Positions 9,405-18,745 of a stretch of DNA of 64,000 nt are shown one piece after another. A model generated the notes under the pieces. That model searched no databases and had not been told where the DNA came from. It was given only the letters and a program-made list of their open reading frames with translations. A program made the position numbers and the translations under genes. Positions within the stretch are counted from its first letter, which is position 1, and each line of letters starts with the position of its first letter. The stretch is taken from contig NZ_AXAY01000025.1 in the NCBI RefSeq assembly GCF_000473045.1, forward strand, positions 1 through 64,000, written 5' to 3'. Source of the stretch: Bradyrhizobium sp. WSM3983 (GTDB lineage: Bacteria > Pseudomonadota > Alphaproteobacteria > Rhizobiales > Xanthobacteraceae).

Positions 9405-9573
9405 GGCGTCGTTCTCGTTTTCCGGCCGCAATTGATGGAGACGACCGGCAGCAGCAATGTCGAACCGATCATGCCGAAGACGGTTCGAAGCGCCATCATG
9501 CAAAACCCTGAGCCGCCCCGGCGAATGTACCGACGAGGCCTCCTTCCAGCAGATCCCACAGGTCGACGCGCCG

Positions 9574-10203
9574 TCACGCCTCAACCAGCTGCGCGCGAAC
9601 GGCGTACCGGACCAAGCCTGCGGTCGAATTCACGTCCAGCTTACGCATCGCAGCCGCTCGATGTGCCTCAGTCGTCTTGACGCTGAGGTTCAGGATCGCG
9701 CTGATGCCTTTGTTGCTGTAGCCTTCGGCAACCAGTTTGACGACAAGCTGCTCGCGTGGCGTAAGCCCACGGCGCACATCTGCTTCGTCGCCCGCGCCGT
9801 GATCCAGCTCGTTCCGACAGCTTTCGCTGCAGAAACGCTTGTGAACCAGAAGCGCGTCGACGGCCGCCAACAGCAATCGGTTGGCATCCGATTTCACCAG
9901 AAACGCGCGTGCACCGGCCTCAAACGCCTGCTGCGCGAGCAGACCGGACTTGTACACAGTGAAGATCAAGACCTCCGTCTGCAACGGATAGTCCCTGATC
10001 CGCCGCGCAACCTCCACCCCCGTCATTCGCGGCATGGAGAAGTCGACGATAGCCACATGGGGCCGGCTTTCGATTGCCGCGGACAGCGCCTTGCTGCCGT
10101 CGTTCGCCTCAGCAACCACTTCCCAATCGGCTCGCTGTTCGAGCACCGCTCGCAAGCCCGATCGCACCGCTTCGTGATCATCCGCGATAAGAAAGCGTTT
10201 CAT
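9574..10203 (-). CDS. Response regulator, NarL/FixJ family (first of a tandem pair)
   Basis: LuxR-type response regulator of 209 residues, starting MKRFLIADDHEAVRSGLRAV with GGAGTG upstream. Acidic pair D8/D9, phosphoacceptor D54 (VAIVDFSMPRMTG), conserved Thr in IFTVYKSG, Lys in FLVKSDANR. The C-terminal helix-turn-helix is LTPREQLVVKLVAEGYSNKGIS and VKTTEAHRAAAMRKLD. It is clearly homologous to the regulator at 8769-9404 over its full length, so the pair arose by duplication. It follows the histidine kinase gene after 67 bases and is its most likely partner. Confidence 0.93.
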   Translation of the reverse strand: MKRFLIADDHEAVRSGLRAVLEQRADWEVVAEANDGSKALSAAIESRPHVAIVDFSMPRMTGVEVARRIRDYPLQTEVLIFTVYKSGLLAQQAFEAGARAFLVKSDANRLLLAAVDALLVHKRFCSESCRNELDHGAGDEADVRRGLTPREQLVVKLVAEGYSNKGISAILNLSVKTTEAHRAAAMRKLDVNSTAGLVRYAVRAQLVEA

Positions 10204-10270
10204 GGCAGAGCACTCCAATGTCATTACACGGCAGCCATTTCCACCCGCCACCGGTAGCCTTCTTCTTCCC

Positions 10271-11464
10271 TCAATGGGTGCCTGTCTGCGCCCTCACAAA
10301 GGCCGTGGCCTTTCGCCGGCCACGCCTGTTCGTCGCCAGCCCATGCGGAAACACCGCGCGCAAGACAGTACCGGAGCGCTGTGTTGCCGGATCGGAGCGG
10401 ATGTCCAGCGAACCTCCGATCTGCTCGAGTCTTGCCCTCATCGCGGGAATTCCGACGCCGATGGACATCGCCTTTGCACCTTGCTTCGCGTAGTCGGCGC
10501 GGAGCCCCCGTCCATTGTCGCTGACCGTCAGTCGAAAATGGCTGTCGGTCGCGTCGATGACGATGCTCACTTCCGTCGCTTGGGCATGGCGAAATATGTT
10601 CGTGAGGGCCTCCTGGACGATCCGCAGCAAGGCGCGCTGCTTCTCGTAAGGCAGCCGATCGACATCGGGCACGATTGTAGTCGTGACCCGCAACGAGGTG
10701 CGAGCCGCAAACCCATTGGCGTACCGCTCAATCGCGGCTTTGAGCCTATCGACCGTCAGATTCTGAGGGTGCAGCAGATAGGAAAAGGCGCGGATTTCCC
10801 TGAGCGCCTCATCGATAGACGCATCGATCTCATCGCAAAGCCGCTCGACGCTGACCGGATCGCTCATGTTGCGCCGGATCCGCATGAGACCGAGGCTCGC
10901 GGCAATCAAATGCTGACATGTCGAATCATGGAGATCGGAAGCGATTCGCTGCTGGATATCCTCCTGGATGGACGCCAAATTGATGCTGACGTGTGCGTCC
11001 TCCGCTCCTCCAGACGCGGCTTCGAATGCGCCATTGCGCATGGCACGATGGCTGCCGATCAGCCAGATCGCACCAACGGGCGCGGGATCCACAACCGGAA
11101 CGATGGTCGTCTCCATATTTTGCGGCCGGCCGCGAAATGCGAGGCGATGGCGAATCCTGACTTCCGCTCCGTCTGCGAGACAGGCGCGGAGGGCTTCGCA
11201 GATGGATCTGGCGTCGTCCCTGCTCATGCAGTTGGAGACGTCCATCTCCCGGATGTCGTCGGACGAGATGCCGAGATGCGACTCGAAGGCCGGATTGATC
11301 CCCTCATAGACGAAGCGTCCACCAAGCGAAGGGCGCATTACGAAGAGAAAGTCGGCTGAGCACATCCAGTACAGACGGTCGCTGGCTTCTTCGAAACCGA
11401 GCCGCAACCACCCTGTGCCGCTGGTTCGATTTGACTCGGAGCCGGGAAAGCTATGGGGCTTCAC
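10271..11464 (-). CDS. Sensor histidine kinase, PAS + HisKA_3 (NarX/DegS type)
   Basis: Kinase of 397 residues that probably phosphorylates one or both adjacent NarL-type regulators. Residues ~25-145 look like a PAS sensor (LYWMCSADFLFVMRPSLGGR, YEGINPAFESHLGISSDDIR). The dimerisation box is HisKA_3 with the phosphoacceptor H179 in RIASDLHDSTCQHL. The ATPase part shows the N box IVQEALTNIFRHAQATEVSI and G box VSDNGRGLRAD. No transmembrane segment is evident, so it is likely cytoplasmic and senses an internal cue. The start codon is GTG at 11464; a shorter start is possible because no strong Shine-Dalgarno is seen. It is first in a leftward set of three genes. Confidence 0.88.
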   Translation of the reverse strand: MKPHSFPGSESNRTSGTGWLRLGFEEASDRLYWMCSADFLFVMRPSLGGRFVYEGINPAFESHLGISSDDIREMDVSNCMSRDDARSICEALRACLADGAEVRIRHRLAFRGRPQNMETTIVPVVDPAPVGAIWLIGSHRAMRNGAFEAASGGAEDAHVSINLASIQEDIQQRIASDLHDSTCQHLIAASLGLMRIRRNMSDPVSVERLCDEIDASIDEALREIRAFSYLLHPQNLTVDRLKAAIERYANGFAARTSLRVTTTIVPDVDRLPYEKQRALLRIVQEALTNIFRHAQATEVSIVIDATDSHFRLTVSDNGRGLRADYAKQGAKAMSIGVGIPAMRARLEQIGGSLDIRSDPATQRSGTVLRAVFPHGLATNRRGRRKATAFVRAQTGTH

Positions 11465-12197
11465 GGTACGCGCTCACTCTGCTGCGGCAACGCCCGACAT
11501 TGAAGCTCAATATCGGGAGTCGCCGTCCTGCCCCGCGTGCGAGGGCATCCATCGCTGGATGAGAGTACGGACGCCCTTGGGGTCGGCCGATTATACACCG
11601 TCAAGTTGATCACACCACAAGTAGTAATGGTCTCAGATCAACATCTCGAATCCGTGAGGTGAGACCTGGAGGGGATCAAATATGCAGTTTGTGCCAGACT
11701 ATCCGACGCTGGATTCAAATGAGATGCAACAGATGCTAAAGTGCCGCAAACAGCCTTCACGAAGTGTTCGAGGGATAACAGGTTCCCGATATGCAACCAG
11801 CACGCTCCGGGAATCGTGCGTATCGTTCTCGGGTCAACAGGTTGGTCGGCATGTGCCACCATGCGCTAACGGCTTCCATCTCCGCTCGCGCTGGACTTCT
11901 TTTTCTTTCCTGCCTTCGCGCTCGGAGGGAACTATTGAGGCGGCGCAATCACCAGCGGATGAGACGGCCCTCGGAGGCGATTGGTACCGACGTCGTCCCT
12001 GAGTGCATCGGTATCCAGGCGTTGGCTCCAGTCGACAGAATCGCGCGGGTCATGTGAAGACCTCGCGACACGCGAGTGCACAACATCCTGGCCGATCGAC
12101 TTGCCGGCGGGTTCACCATGCGCCTTGGGCGGAGCCCGGAATATGAGGTGATGACCTAGTCTCGGATCTGGATTCCCCCGTCGCTGAAAAAAGCGGC
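11465..12197. other. Gene-poor stretch between kinase and RND pump
   Basis: Seven hundred and thirty-three bases with no ORF that resembles a protein; the ~105-codon rightward ORF at 11682-12002 has no recognisable features and I treat it as chance. A perfect 7-bp inverted repeat (GGTCTCA at 11629-11635, TGAGACC at 11660-11666) lies upstream of the histidine kinase and could be an operator. A small CTCGCG/CGCGAG hairpin is at 12062-12076, near the end of the RND gene. Confidence 0.5.
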
Positions 12198-15100
12198 TTA
12201 AGCGGGCGTTGGAGCGGAAGCCCCCGCCCGCCCCTTCTCCGCGAACCAGGCGACGTACAATGTCGGCAGCAAAACCAGCGTCAGCACGGTCGCAACGAGC
12301 AGGCCGCCCATGATTGCGACAGCCATCGGTCCCCAGAATACGGTCGGAGCGATCGGGATCATGCCGAGGACGGTCGACACCGCCGTCAGCATGATAGGAC
12401 GGAAACGGGAGCTGCTGGCATCCACCGCCGCCTCCCACGGACTCTTGCCCCGTGCCCGTTCCGCGTCGATCTGGCTGATCAGAATCACGGCGTTCTTGCT
12501 GATCATGCCGAGCAAAGCCAGAACGCCAAGAATAGTGACAAAGCCCATCGGTCTGCCGGACAGTAACAACGCGGCGACGACACCGATCATCCCGAGCGGT
12601 GCCACGCTTACGACCATTAGCAGTCGTGGAAAGCTCTGCAACTGGATCATCAGGACAGTGAACATGACGAACAGCATCATGGGCACCACAGCGAGCACCG
12701 ACGCCTGCGACTTCCGGCTCTCTTCCACGGTCCCACCGACGGCCACATCGTAGGACGCCGGCAGTGTCTTCCTCAGCTTGCCGATGGCGGGCGACAGAGC
12801 GTCCACCACCGTATCGGGCAGCGTTCCACCGCTGATGTCGGCACGCACCGTCAGGGTCGGAATGCGGTCGCGTCGCCAGATCAGGGGATGCTCCTGGCGA
12901 TATCCGAAAGTCGCGAACTGGCTGAGCGACACCGTCCTGCCGCCAGGCAATGGCACCTGAAGAGTACGCAGGTTGGACAGCGAAATGCGCTGTTCATCGA
13001 TCGCCCGGGCCACCACATTGACCAGATAGATGTCGTCGCGGACCTGGGTGACGATTGCGCCAGTTATCACCGTGTTCAACACGCTCGATATCGCTTGCGA
13101 GCTCAATCCGAGACGTCGCGCTTCATCCTGGTCGACCTGAATGCGCAGCTGGCGCTCCGGCTCCATCCAATCAAAATTGATGCCCTTGGTCCTGGGATCG
13201 GAGGCAACGATCTGCCCAAGCTTGAGCGCAATCTCACGTACCTGCTCGACATCCGGTCCGCTAACGCGATATTGCAGCGGCCATCCGACAGGGGGGCCGA
13301 GGCCAAGCGGCGAAACCGACGAGACGGCGGCCGGAAACTCCTCCGCGAGCAGACGCTCCAGCCTCACGTGCAGGCGCTCGCGCGCTGCGGCGTCGTTTGC
13401 CACGACAACGGCCTGCGTGAACGAATCGTTCGGAAGCTCGACATTGAGCGGAAGATAGAAGCGGATCGCTCCGCGCCCCACATTGGTGCTCCAGTGATGG
13501 ACGTCCGGATCGCCCGTCAATGCTGCATCCAGGCGCCTGGCTGCCGTCTCGCTCGCATGGATCGATGCATTCTGCGGGAGACTGAGGTCCACAAGCAATT
13601 CGGGCCTGTCGGACGATGGAAAGAATTGCTGCGGGATCAACGGAAGCGCAAGAACCGACGCCACAAAGAGCGCCAGTGAGATCGCGATGGTCAGCCACTT
13701 GGTACGCATCGCCAGCGCAAGAAACGTCCGATAGAAACGGAGCATCCGGCCGGGCGCGGCCGAGTTATTCTGTTTCGGTGGAACTAAAATGATCACACCC
13801 AGGAGTGGCGTGAAGATCACGGCAACGAGCCACGACACCAGGAGCGCGATGGCGACCACCGCAAACAGCGAGAATGTATACTCGCCGGCCGAACTCGCGG
13901 CAAAGCCAACCGGGATGAAGCCCGCGATCGTCACCAGGGTTCCCGCGAGCATGGCAAAGGCATGGCTGCGATAGGCAAATGTCGCGGCGTCGATCTTGCT
14001 GTCACCTCGCGCCAGCCGGTTGAGTGTGGCGTCCGTAGTCGTCATCGCGTCATCGACCAGAAGTGCGAGCGCGATGATCAGTGCGCCAAGCGATATGCGT
14101 TGCATGTCGATGCGGGCGATCTCCATGAGCGGAAACACAATGGCGAGCGTCAGCGGGATGGCAAGCGCGATGATGAGACCCGGACGGATTCCGAGGCTGA
14201 TGAAACTCACCACGAGGATGATGGCGACCGCCTGCAGAAGCGAGGTCATGAATTCGCCAATGGCATTGCCGACCACGACAGCCTGGTCGGCCACGAGCGC
14301 GGGCTCGATCCCAATCGGCAGGTTGGCCGTGATCTGCGTCATCGCCATCTCGATATTCCTGCCGAGCGCAAGTATGTCGCCGCCATCGCGCATTGCGATA
14401 GCGAGCCCAATTGCCGGCTGACCGTTGACCCGAAACATCGGTTGCGGCGGATCCACGTACCCGCGCCTCACCTTCGCGATGTCACTCAGCCGAATCGTGC
14501 GACCGCCTGCGACGAAATTGACACTGGCGATGTCCTGCTCCGACTGAAAGCTGCCCGACACCCGAACTGAAATGCTTTCCTTGCCGGTCTGGATTGTGCC
14601 CGCGGGCCGGACGATATTCTGCGCTTGCAGAGCGCCAAGCAAAGCCGCACGATCAATGCCTAAGGTCGCCAGGTCCTGCTTGGAGAACTCGACGAAGATC
14701 ACCTCGTCCTGTGCACCCAGCAGTTCGATCTTCGACACGTCAGGGACCTGAAGCAATTGCGAGCGGATGTTCTCGACGTAATCGCGCAGCTCCCGCTGCG
14801 TGAAGCCGTCGCTGGTAAATCCGTAGATGATGCCGAACGTGTCACCGAAGTCGTCGTTAAAGCCCGGGCCGACAACTCCGGCGGGGAGCGTGTGGCGTAT
14901 GTCTCCGACGCTCTTCCTTACCTTATACCAGGTATCGGTAACCTGCCTTGCGTTAGCGCTTCCCTTCAGGTTGACGAAGATGGTGACGAGACCCGCCCGG
15001 GTGAAGCTGCGCAAGAAGTCCAGATGGGGGATTTCCTGCAACTGTCGCTCGAGCCGCTCCGTCACTTGTTTCATCGTCTCTTCGGCTGTTGCCCCCGGCC

Positions 15101-15260
15101 AGGCCGCCTGAACGACCATCGTCTTGATGGTGAACGAAGGGTCTTCATTTCGTCCAAGGCGAAAATACGCGAGGTAACCGGCGATCACGGCGACCATCAT
15201 GACATAGACGACGAGCGAGCGGCGCTTGAGAGCCCATTCGGAAAGGTTGAGGCCGGTCAT
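12198..15260 (-). CDS. RND efflux transporter, inner-membrane pump
   Basis: Proton-driven tripartite efflux pump subunit of 1020 residues, in the normal range for AcrB-like proteins. Twelve transmembrane segments are expected and visible: TM1 after MTGLNLSEWALKRRSLVVYV, two large periplasmic loops, and a TM4 segment with LIIALALLVDDAMTTTDATL, which carries the paired acidic residues used in proton relay. The porter domain includes AWPGATAEETMKQVTERLE and FNDDFGDTFGIIYGFTSDGF. The sequence resembles the subgroup that includes VexF/MexQ-like and Cme-like pumps more than AcrB itself. Its start overlaps the adaptor stop by four bases (ATGA coupling). No outer-membrane channel gene accompanies it, so TolC must come from elsewhere. 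Substrates unknown. Confidence 0.92.
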   Translation of the reverse strand: MTGLNLSEWALKRRSLVVYVMMVAVIAGYLAYFRLGRNEDPSFTIKTMVVQAAWPGATAEETMKQVTERLERQLQEIPHLDFLRSFTRAGLVTIFVNLKGSANARQVTDTWYKVRKSVGDIRHTLPAGVVGPGFNDDFGDTFGIIYGFTSDGFTQRELRDYVENIRSQLLQVPDVSKIELLGAQDEVIFVEFSKQDLATLGIDRAALLGALQAQNIVRPAGTIQTGKESISVRVSGSFQSEQDIASVNFVAGGRTIRLSDIAKVRRGYVDPPQPMFRVNGQPAIGLAIAMRDGGDILALGRNIEMAMTQITANLPIGIEPALVADQAVVVGNAIGEFMTSLLQAVAIILVVSFISLGIRPGLIIALAIPLTLAIVFPLMEIARIDMQRISLGALIIALALLVDDAMTTTDATLNRLARGDSKIDAATFAYRSHAFAMLAGTLVTIAGFIPVGFAASSAGEYTFSLFAVVAIALLVSWLVAVIFTPLLGVIILVPPKQNNSAAPGRMLRFYRTFLALAMRTKWLTIAISLALFVASVLALPLIPQQFFPSSDRPELLVDLSLPQNASIHASETAARRLDAALTGDPDVHHWSTNVGRGAIRFYLPLNVELPNDSFTQAVVVANDAAARERLHVRLERLLAEEFPAAVSSVSPLGLGPPVGWPLQYRVSGPDVEQVREIALKLGQIVASDPRTKGINFDWMEPERQLRIQVDQDEARRLGLSSQAISSVLNTVITGAIVTQVRDDIYLVNVVARAIDEQRISLSNLRTLQVPLPGGRTVSLSQFATFGYRQEHPLIWRRDRIPTLTVRADISGGTLPDTVVDALSPAIGKLRKTLPASYDVAVGGTVEESRKSQASVLAVVPMMLFVMFTVLMIQLQSFPRLLMVVSVAPLGMIGVVAALLLSGRPMGFVTILGVLALLGMISKNAVILISQIDAERARGKSPWEAAVDASSSRFRPIMLTAVSTVLGMIPIAPTVFWGPMAVAIMGGLLVATVLTLVLLPTLYVAWFAEKGRAGASAPTPA

Positions 15261-16366
15261 GGCTCTGACCCGAGCACGCGTACCTTTTGGCCGGGATGAA
15301 TTGCCTGAACGCCCGCGGTGACAATGATCTCGCCTGCGTCCAAGCCCTGCGAGATGATGACGTCGGCCTGGTCGAAACGCAGGATGTCAACGTTGCGTGC
15401 CGACACGACATTCGTCGATGGATCGACGATCCAGACGGCTGGCTGCTGATTTAGCCGTGTCAGCGCAGTTGCCGGTATGTCGATCACCGGTCCGGAGCCG
15501 GTTTCGACGCGACCGTTTACGGTCGCGCCGAGCCGCATGGCTGGCGGCGGGTCCGTCAAGCCGACCTTGACCTCGAACGTGCGGGTGACGGGGTCGGCCT
15601 GCGCCGCGACCTGACGGATACGGCCCTGTGCCGTGATCTTCGGATCATCAGTGAGGCTGACGGTAACCTGTACGTCGGTGGGCGCCGATCTGACCATCTG
15701 GGCCGGAACGTCGAACACCGCGTCACGGCCGTCCTGCCTCGCGATGTTCGCGATCATTTGACCAGCCTGAACGACCTCGCCGGCAGAGGGGCCCGTCGCG
15801 GTGATCTTGCCCGGCGCGTCGGCTCGCAGCTCGGTGAAACTGACGAGATCGTGCGCAGAACTGACTTGCGCTTCGGCTGCCTCGACCTGCGATTGGGCGG
15901 TCTGACGTGCTTGCGTTGCCGCCTCGAAATTGGCACGCGTGGTCCACCCCTGCGCCAACAGCGTTTCCTGGCGCTCATAGTGGTTGCGGGCCTGCGTCAG
16001 TTGGCCCTGTGCAGCGGAGAGAGCCGCCTGCGCCTGCCGCAATGTGCTCAGCTCGTTCTGGGACTCCAATTGGGCCAGCAACTGTCCGGCCTCAACCCTG
16101 TCACCGAGCTTGGTGTGGTTTGCAAGCAGGCGTCCGGAGATTCGAAAGGCGACGCTCACTTCGTCCTCGGCCTCGATGCGACCTGTGAAAGTCAACGGCA
16201 CCAGGCTGTCGCGCTTCTCGATCGTCGTGGTCCGGACCGGACGCGGAAGCGATTCCTTTGTTTCCGCTTGGCGGCCGCAGGCCGCCAGAAGCGGCGCGAA
16301 TACAGCGACAATCAGCGTCAAGGCAAGAATTTGCAGAGATGTCGTTCGCCGACCGTGCATCGCCAT
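15257..16366 (-). CDS. RND periplasmic adaptor lipoprotein (membrane fusion protein)
   Basis: Links the RND pump at 12198-15260 to an outer-membrane channel, 369 residues. It begins with an export signal and a lipobox (PLLAACGRQ), so it is predicted to be lipid-anchored in the inner membrane. Order of parts: beta-barrel and lipoyl halves around PRPVRTTTIEKRDSLVPLTF and RISGRLLANHTKLGDRVEAG; a long alpha-helical hairpin rich in Gln/Ala (LRQAQAALSAAQGQLTQARN); then the second lipoyl half ELRADAPGKITATGPSAGEV and the C-terminal membrane-proximal domain ending VRVLGSEP. It is the first gene of the leftward pump operon. The upstream regulator usual for such pumps is not seen. Confidence 0.9.
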   Translation of the reverse strand: MAMHGRRTTSLQILALTLIVAVFAPLLAACGRQAETKESLPRPVRTTTIEKRDSLVPLTFTGRIEAEDEVSVAFRISGRLLANHTKLGDRVEAGQLLAQLESQNELSTLRQAQAALSAAQGQLTQARNHYERQETLLAQGWTTRANFEAATQARQTAQSQVEAAEAQVSSAHDLVSFTELRADAPGKITATGPSAGEVVQAGQMIANIARQDGRDAVFDVPAQMVRSAPTDVQVTVSLTDDPKITAQGRIRQVAAQADPVTRTFEVKVGLTDPPPAMRLGATVNGRVETGSGPVIDIPATALTRLNQQPAVWIVDPSTNVVSARNVDILRFDQADVIISQGLDAGEIIVTAGVQAIHPGQKVRVLGSEP

Positions 16367-16778
16367 GCCCTCGTCGAGTTCCTGAACTGTGGTCAGGCAG
16401 GTTGCCCTTTCCCGGAGGTCGCGATCTAACCGTGTCGCCCCTCGCTATTGTTGCCCAAGGGAGCGGCCGTACACATCGGCAAATCTACTCGTACGACCGG
16501 ATGCAATCGCGGTGCGGGGGCGCAGACGTACGGGAAACGCGGGCGATGCGTGAACAACGCCTCCCGGACCGCTCCGGGGAATTCCTGACGCTCGATCAGG
16601 CAATCACCCGATATTGCCGGTCGCACCATGAGTGCACGGTTCAGAGGCCAGGTTTTCGAAACACCGCAGAACGACCCGATGTGACCTATCGCCAATTGAG
16701 GAATCCTACGTGAGAGAGTCCTCAGGAAAAACAGATGCGCGTACGAGCGTCAGGGCCGGGGTATTCTGGCGGAGCGCG
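16367..16778. other. Divergent intergenic region, RND operon / Mrp operon
   Basis: About 410 bases between two divergent operons. No convincing gene: the leftward ~89-codon ORF at 16426-16695 has no export signal, motif or Shine-Dalgarno that I recognise. The region must hold the promoters of both operons, but I see no clear sigma-70 hexamers or operator symmetry. Confidence 0.4.
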
Positions 16779-17231
16779 ATGTCCCGAGCCGCATGGTTCC
16801 TCTGCCTTTGGCTCGTGCTTGCCGATGCTGCTCTCGATGACATTCCTGCTGCAGCAGTCGCCGTCGCGACGGCTACTGCGACCAGCTTACGATTGCTGGA
16901 GCCTGGCACGTCGCGGCGCTCGCTTCGTGCCATCTTCCAACTCGCGTTTCTGTTCCTTTACCACTCCATTGTGGCCGGAGTGGATGTCGCAAGGCGCGCA
17001 ATCGATCCCCGCCTGCCGCTGCGCCCTGGATTCGTCACGTACCCAACTCGTCTTCCAGGTGGCCAGCGCCGCAACGTTTTCACGACCCTCACCAGCCTTT
17101 TGCCTGGCACGGTGCCAACCGGAGAGGAGAACGGGCAGATCGTCTATCACTGCCTCGATGTCGGGCAACCGGTCGTTGCCGAACTTGCCGCGGAGGAAGG
17201 GGCGTTGGTTCGAGCCCTCTACAATGACTGA
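16779..17231 (+). CDS. mrpE: Mrp/Mnh cation:proton antiporter subunit E
   Basis: Small inner-membrane subunit of the multi-subunit Mrp antiporter, 150 residues. The start MSRAAWFLCLWLVLADAALD is chosen because GGCGGAGC precedes it and the first transmembrane helix begins there. MrpE features follow: a second helix near LRAIFQLAFLFLYHSIVAGVDVARRAIDPRLPLRPG and the soluble end with LLPGTVPTGEENGQIVYHCLDV, equivalent to the LTPGT motif of this subunit. It opens the six-gene operon and overlaps mrpF by eight bases. Confidence 0.88.
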   Translation: MSRAAWFLCLWLVLADAALDDIPAAAVAVATATATSLRLLEPGTSRRSLRAIFQLAFLFLYHSIVAGVDVARRAIDPRLPLRPGFVTYPTRLPGGQRRNVFTTLTSLLPGTVPTGEENGQIVYHCLDVGQPVVAELAAEEGALVRALYND

Positions 17232-17514
17232 ATTCCTGACAACCGCAGTCGGCTTGATCCTGGCGATGCTGGGGCTCGGGCTGGTGTCCATCTTGCGTGG
17301 CCCGGCAGATGCCGACCGGATGATGGCAGCGCAACTGATCGGGACGGCCGGCATTGCCGTCTTGCTACTGCTCGGCACCGTGACGGGCGTGCCGGCGGCT
17401 GTCGACGTGGCATTGATACTGGCACTGCTCGCCACTTTCGCATCCATCGCATTCGTCAAGAAGGGGCTTTCCCGCCTCGAAACCGATGGGGCCGGTCCGG
17501 GGGAGGACAGATGA
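17224..17514 (+). CDS. mrpF: Mrp antiporter subunit F
   Basis: Hydrophobic 96-residue subunit with three predicted helices. The family signature is the stretch SILRGPADADRMMAAQLIGT between helix 1 and helix 2, followed by PAAVDVALILALLATFASIA. The start ATG at 17224 lies inside the end of mrpE and the stop overlaps mrpG by four bases, so the operon is tightly coupled. Confidence 0.9.
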   Translation: MTEFLTTAVGLILAMLGLGLVSILRGPADADRMMAAQLIGTAGIAVLLLLGTVTGVPAAVDVALILALLATFASIAFVKKGLSRLETDGAGPGEDR

Positions 17515-17804
17515 GCGTCGCACGGGACATCATCACGGTTGCGGGGGTGTCGGCAGGCGTATTCTTCTTTTTCGCCGGCACTGTCGGTCTTCTTCGCTTT
17601 CCCGACACGCTAACTCGTCTGCATGCGCTCAGCAAAGCCGACAACCTCGGCCTGGGTTTCGTCGTGCTCGGGCTGCTCCCCCAAACAGGAGGCCTGCGCG
17701 ACGGACTGAAGTTGATCAGCATCTGGATGTTCGTACTGCTCGCGGGCGCCACCGTCTCCCAATTGATAGCGCGCACGGCACGTCAGAGCGGATCAGGCGA
17801 ATGA
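17511..17804 (+). CDS. mrpG: Mrp antiporter subunit G
   Basis: Inner-membrane subunit of 97 residues with three helices. Recognised by FFFAGTVGLLRFPDTLTRLH followed by ALSKADNLGLGF, which match the RxPDxxxRLHAxTKADTLG-like core of MrpG/MnhG. It overlaps its neighbours on both sides by four bases. Confidence 0.9.
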   Translation: MSVARDIITVAGVSAGVFFFFAGTVGLLRFPDTLTRLHALSKADNLGLGFVVLGLLPQTGGLRDGLKLISIWMFVLLAGATVSQLIARTARQSGSGE

Positions 17805-18745
17805 GCATTGCAACAGTGTTCGAGATCGCGCTCGCCGTCGTGGTGCTGGGCCTCGCCATCTGGACGATTGCCGTCCCCGACACCTATTCGGCCACGGTCG
17901 GTTTTATCGCCTATGGACTGCTGGTGGCGCTGATCTGGGTCCGTCTTGACGCCGTCGATGTCGCGCTGACCGAGGCTGCAATTGGCGGAGGCCTGGGCGG
18001 CGTCGTGCTATTGGGTGCTGCGGCCCGGCTGCGCGGTACCGAGGCGATGACAATGGAACGACCCAGCCTGATCGTGCGCCTGAGCGCAGCCGCGCTGTCG
18101 GCGTCGATCGCAGCAGCGCTGGCTGTCGCGATCCTGCTTCCGCCCAATCCAGCGCCAACGCTCGCGCCCGACGTCGTCTCGAATGCCGGGGCGACCGGAA
18201 TGGCCAACCCCGTCACCAACGTGCTCATGGCATTCCGCGCGATGGACACCATGCTCGAGAAGGTCGTGCTCCTGCTCGCCATCGTCGGTGTCTGGTCCCT
18301 TGCATCGGACCAGGCCTGGGGAGGTCGTCCCGGACCACGCCACCAGGCTGATCCAAATGGTGTTCTCGCCTTTCTCGCGCGCCTGTTGCCACCCGCCGGT
18401 ATCGTCGTCGGCATTTACATCTTGTGGACGGGCGCTGATCACCCCGGCGGAGCATTTCAGGGCGGCGCCGTTCTCGCATCGATGTGGCTGCTGGTGATCA
18501 TGGCCGGGCTGGTGGATACCCCACCCGTGCGCAGTCGATGGCTACGGCTCGTTCTGGTGGCCGGCCCCGGCTTATTCCTTGTTGTCGGCCTTGGCGGGCT
18601 CTGTTTTGGGTCGGCGTTCCTTGCCTATCCGGCTGCGTTCGCCAAACCGCTGATCCTGAGCATTGAGGCCGCGATGCTCCTGACGATCGCGACGACGCTC
18701 GGCCTGCTGCTCGCCGGTGCACCTGAAAGGAGCGCAGAGCGATGA
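17801..18745 (+). CDS. mrpB: Mrp antiporter subunit B fused to MrpA C-terminal (MbhD/MbhE-like) domains
   Basis: Polytopic membrane protein of 314 residues built from three pieces. Residues ~1-75 form a DUF4040/MbhD-like unit (YSATVGFIAYGLLVALIWVR, DAVDVALTEAAIGGGLGGVV). Residues ~85-165 resemble MbhE or the end of MrpA (NPVTNVLMAFRAMDTMLEKV). Residues ~185-314 are MnhB (LLPPAGIVVGIYILWTGADH, PGGAFQGGAVLASMW). In standard Mrp operons the first two pieces are the tail of the large MrpA; here they stand without the NuoL-like part. In Pyrococcus-type Mbh/Mrp loci the order E-F-G-D-E-F(B)-G(C)-H(D) is the same, with the pieces as separate genes. Overlaps mrpG and mrpC by four bases each. Confidence 0.85.
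   Translation: MSIATVFEIALAVVVLGLAIWTIAVPDTYSATVGFIAYGLLVALIWVRLDAVDVALTEAAIGGGLGGVVLLGAAARLRGTEAMTMERPSLIVRLSAAALSASIAAALAVAILLPPNPAPTLAPDVVSNAGATGMANPVTNVLMAFRAMDTMLEKVVLLLAIVGVWSLASDQAWGGRPGPRHQADPNGVLAFLARLLPPAGIVVGIYILWTGADHPGGAFQGGAVLASMWLLVIMAGLVDTPPVRSRWLRLVLVAGPGLFLVVGLGGLCFGSAFLAYPAAFAKPLILSIEAAMLLTIATTLGLLLAGAPERSAER

Noticed and set aside
11682..12002. Rightward 106-codon ORF upstream of the histidine kinase
   Set aside because: No Shine-Dalgarno or recognisable feature; Ser/Arg-rich like a chance frame.
16426..16695. Leftward 89-codon ORF between the RND adaptor and mrpE
   Set aside because: No start signal, domain or export signal; composition looks random.
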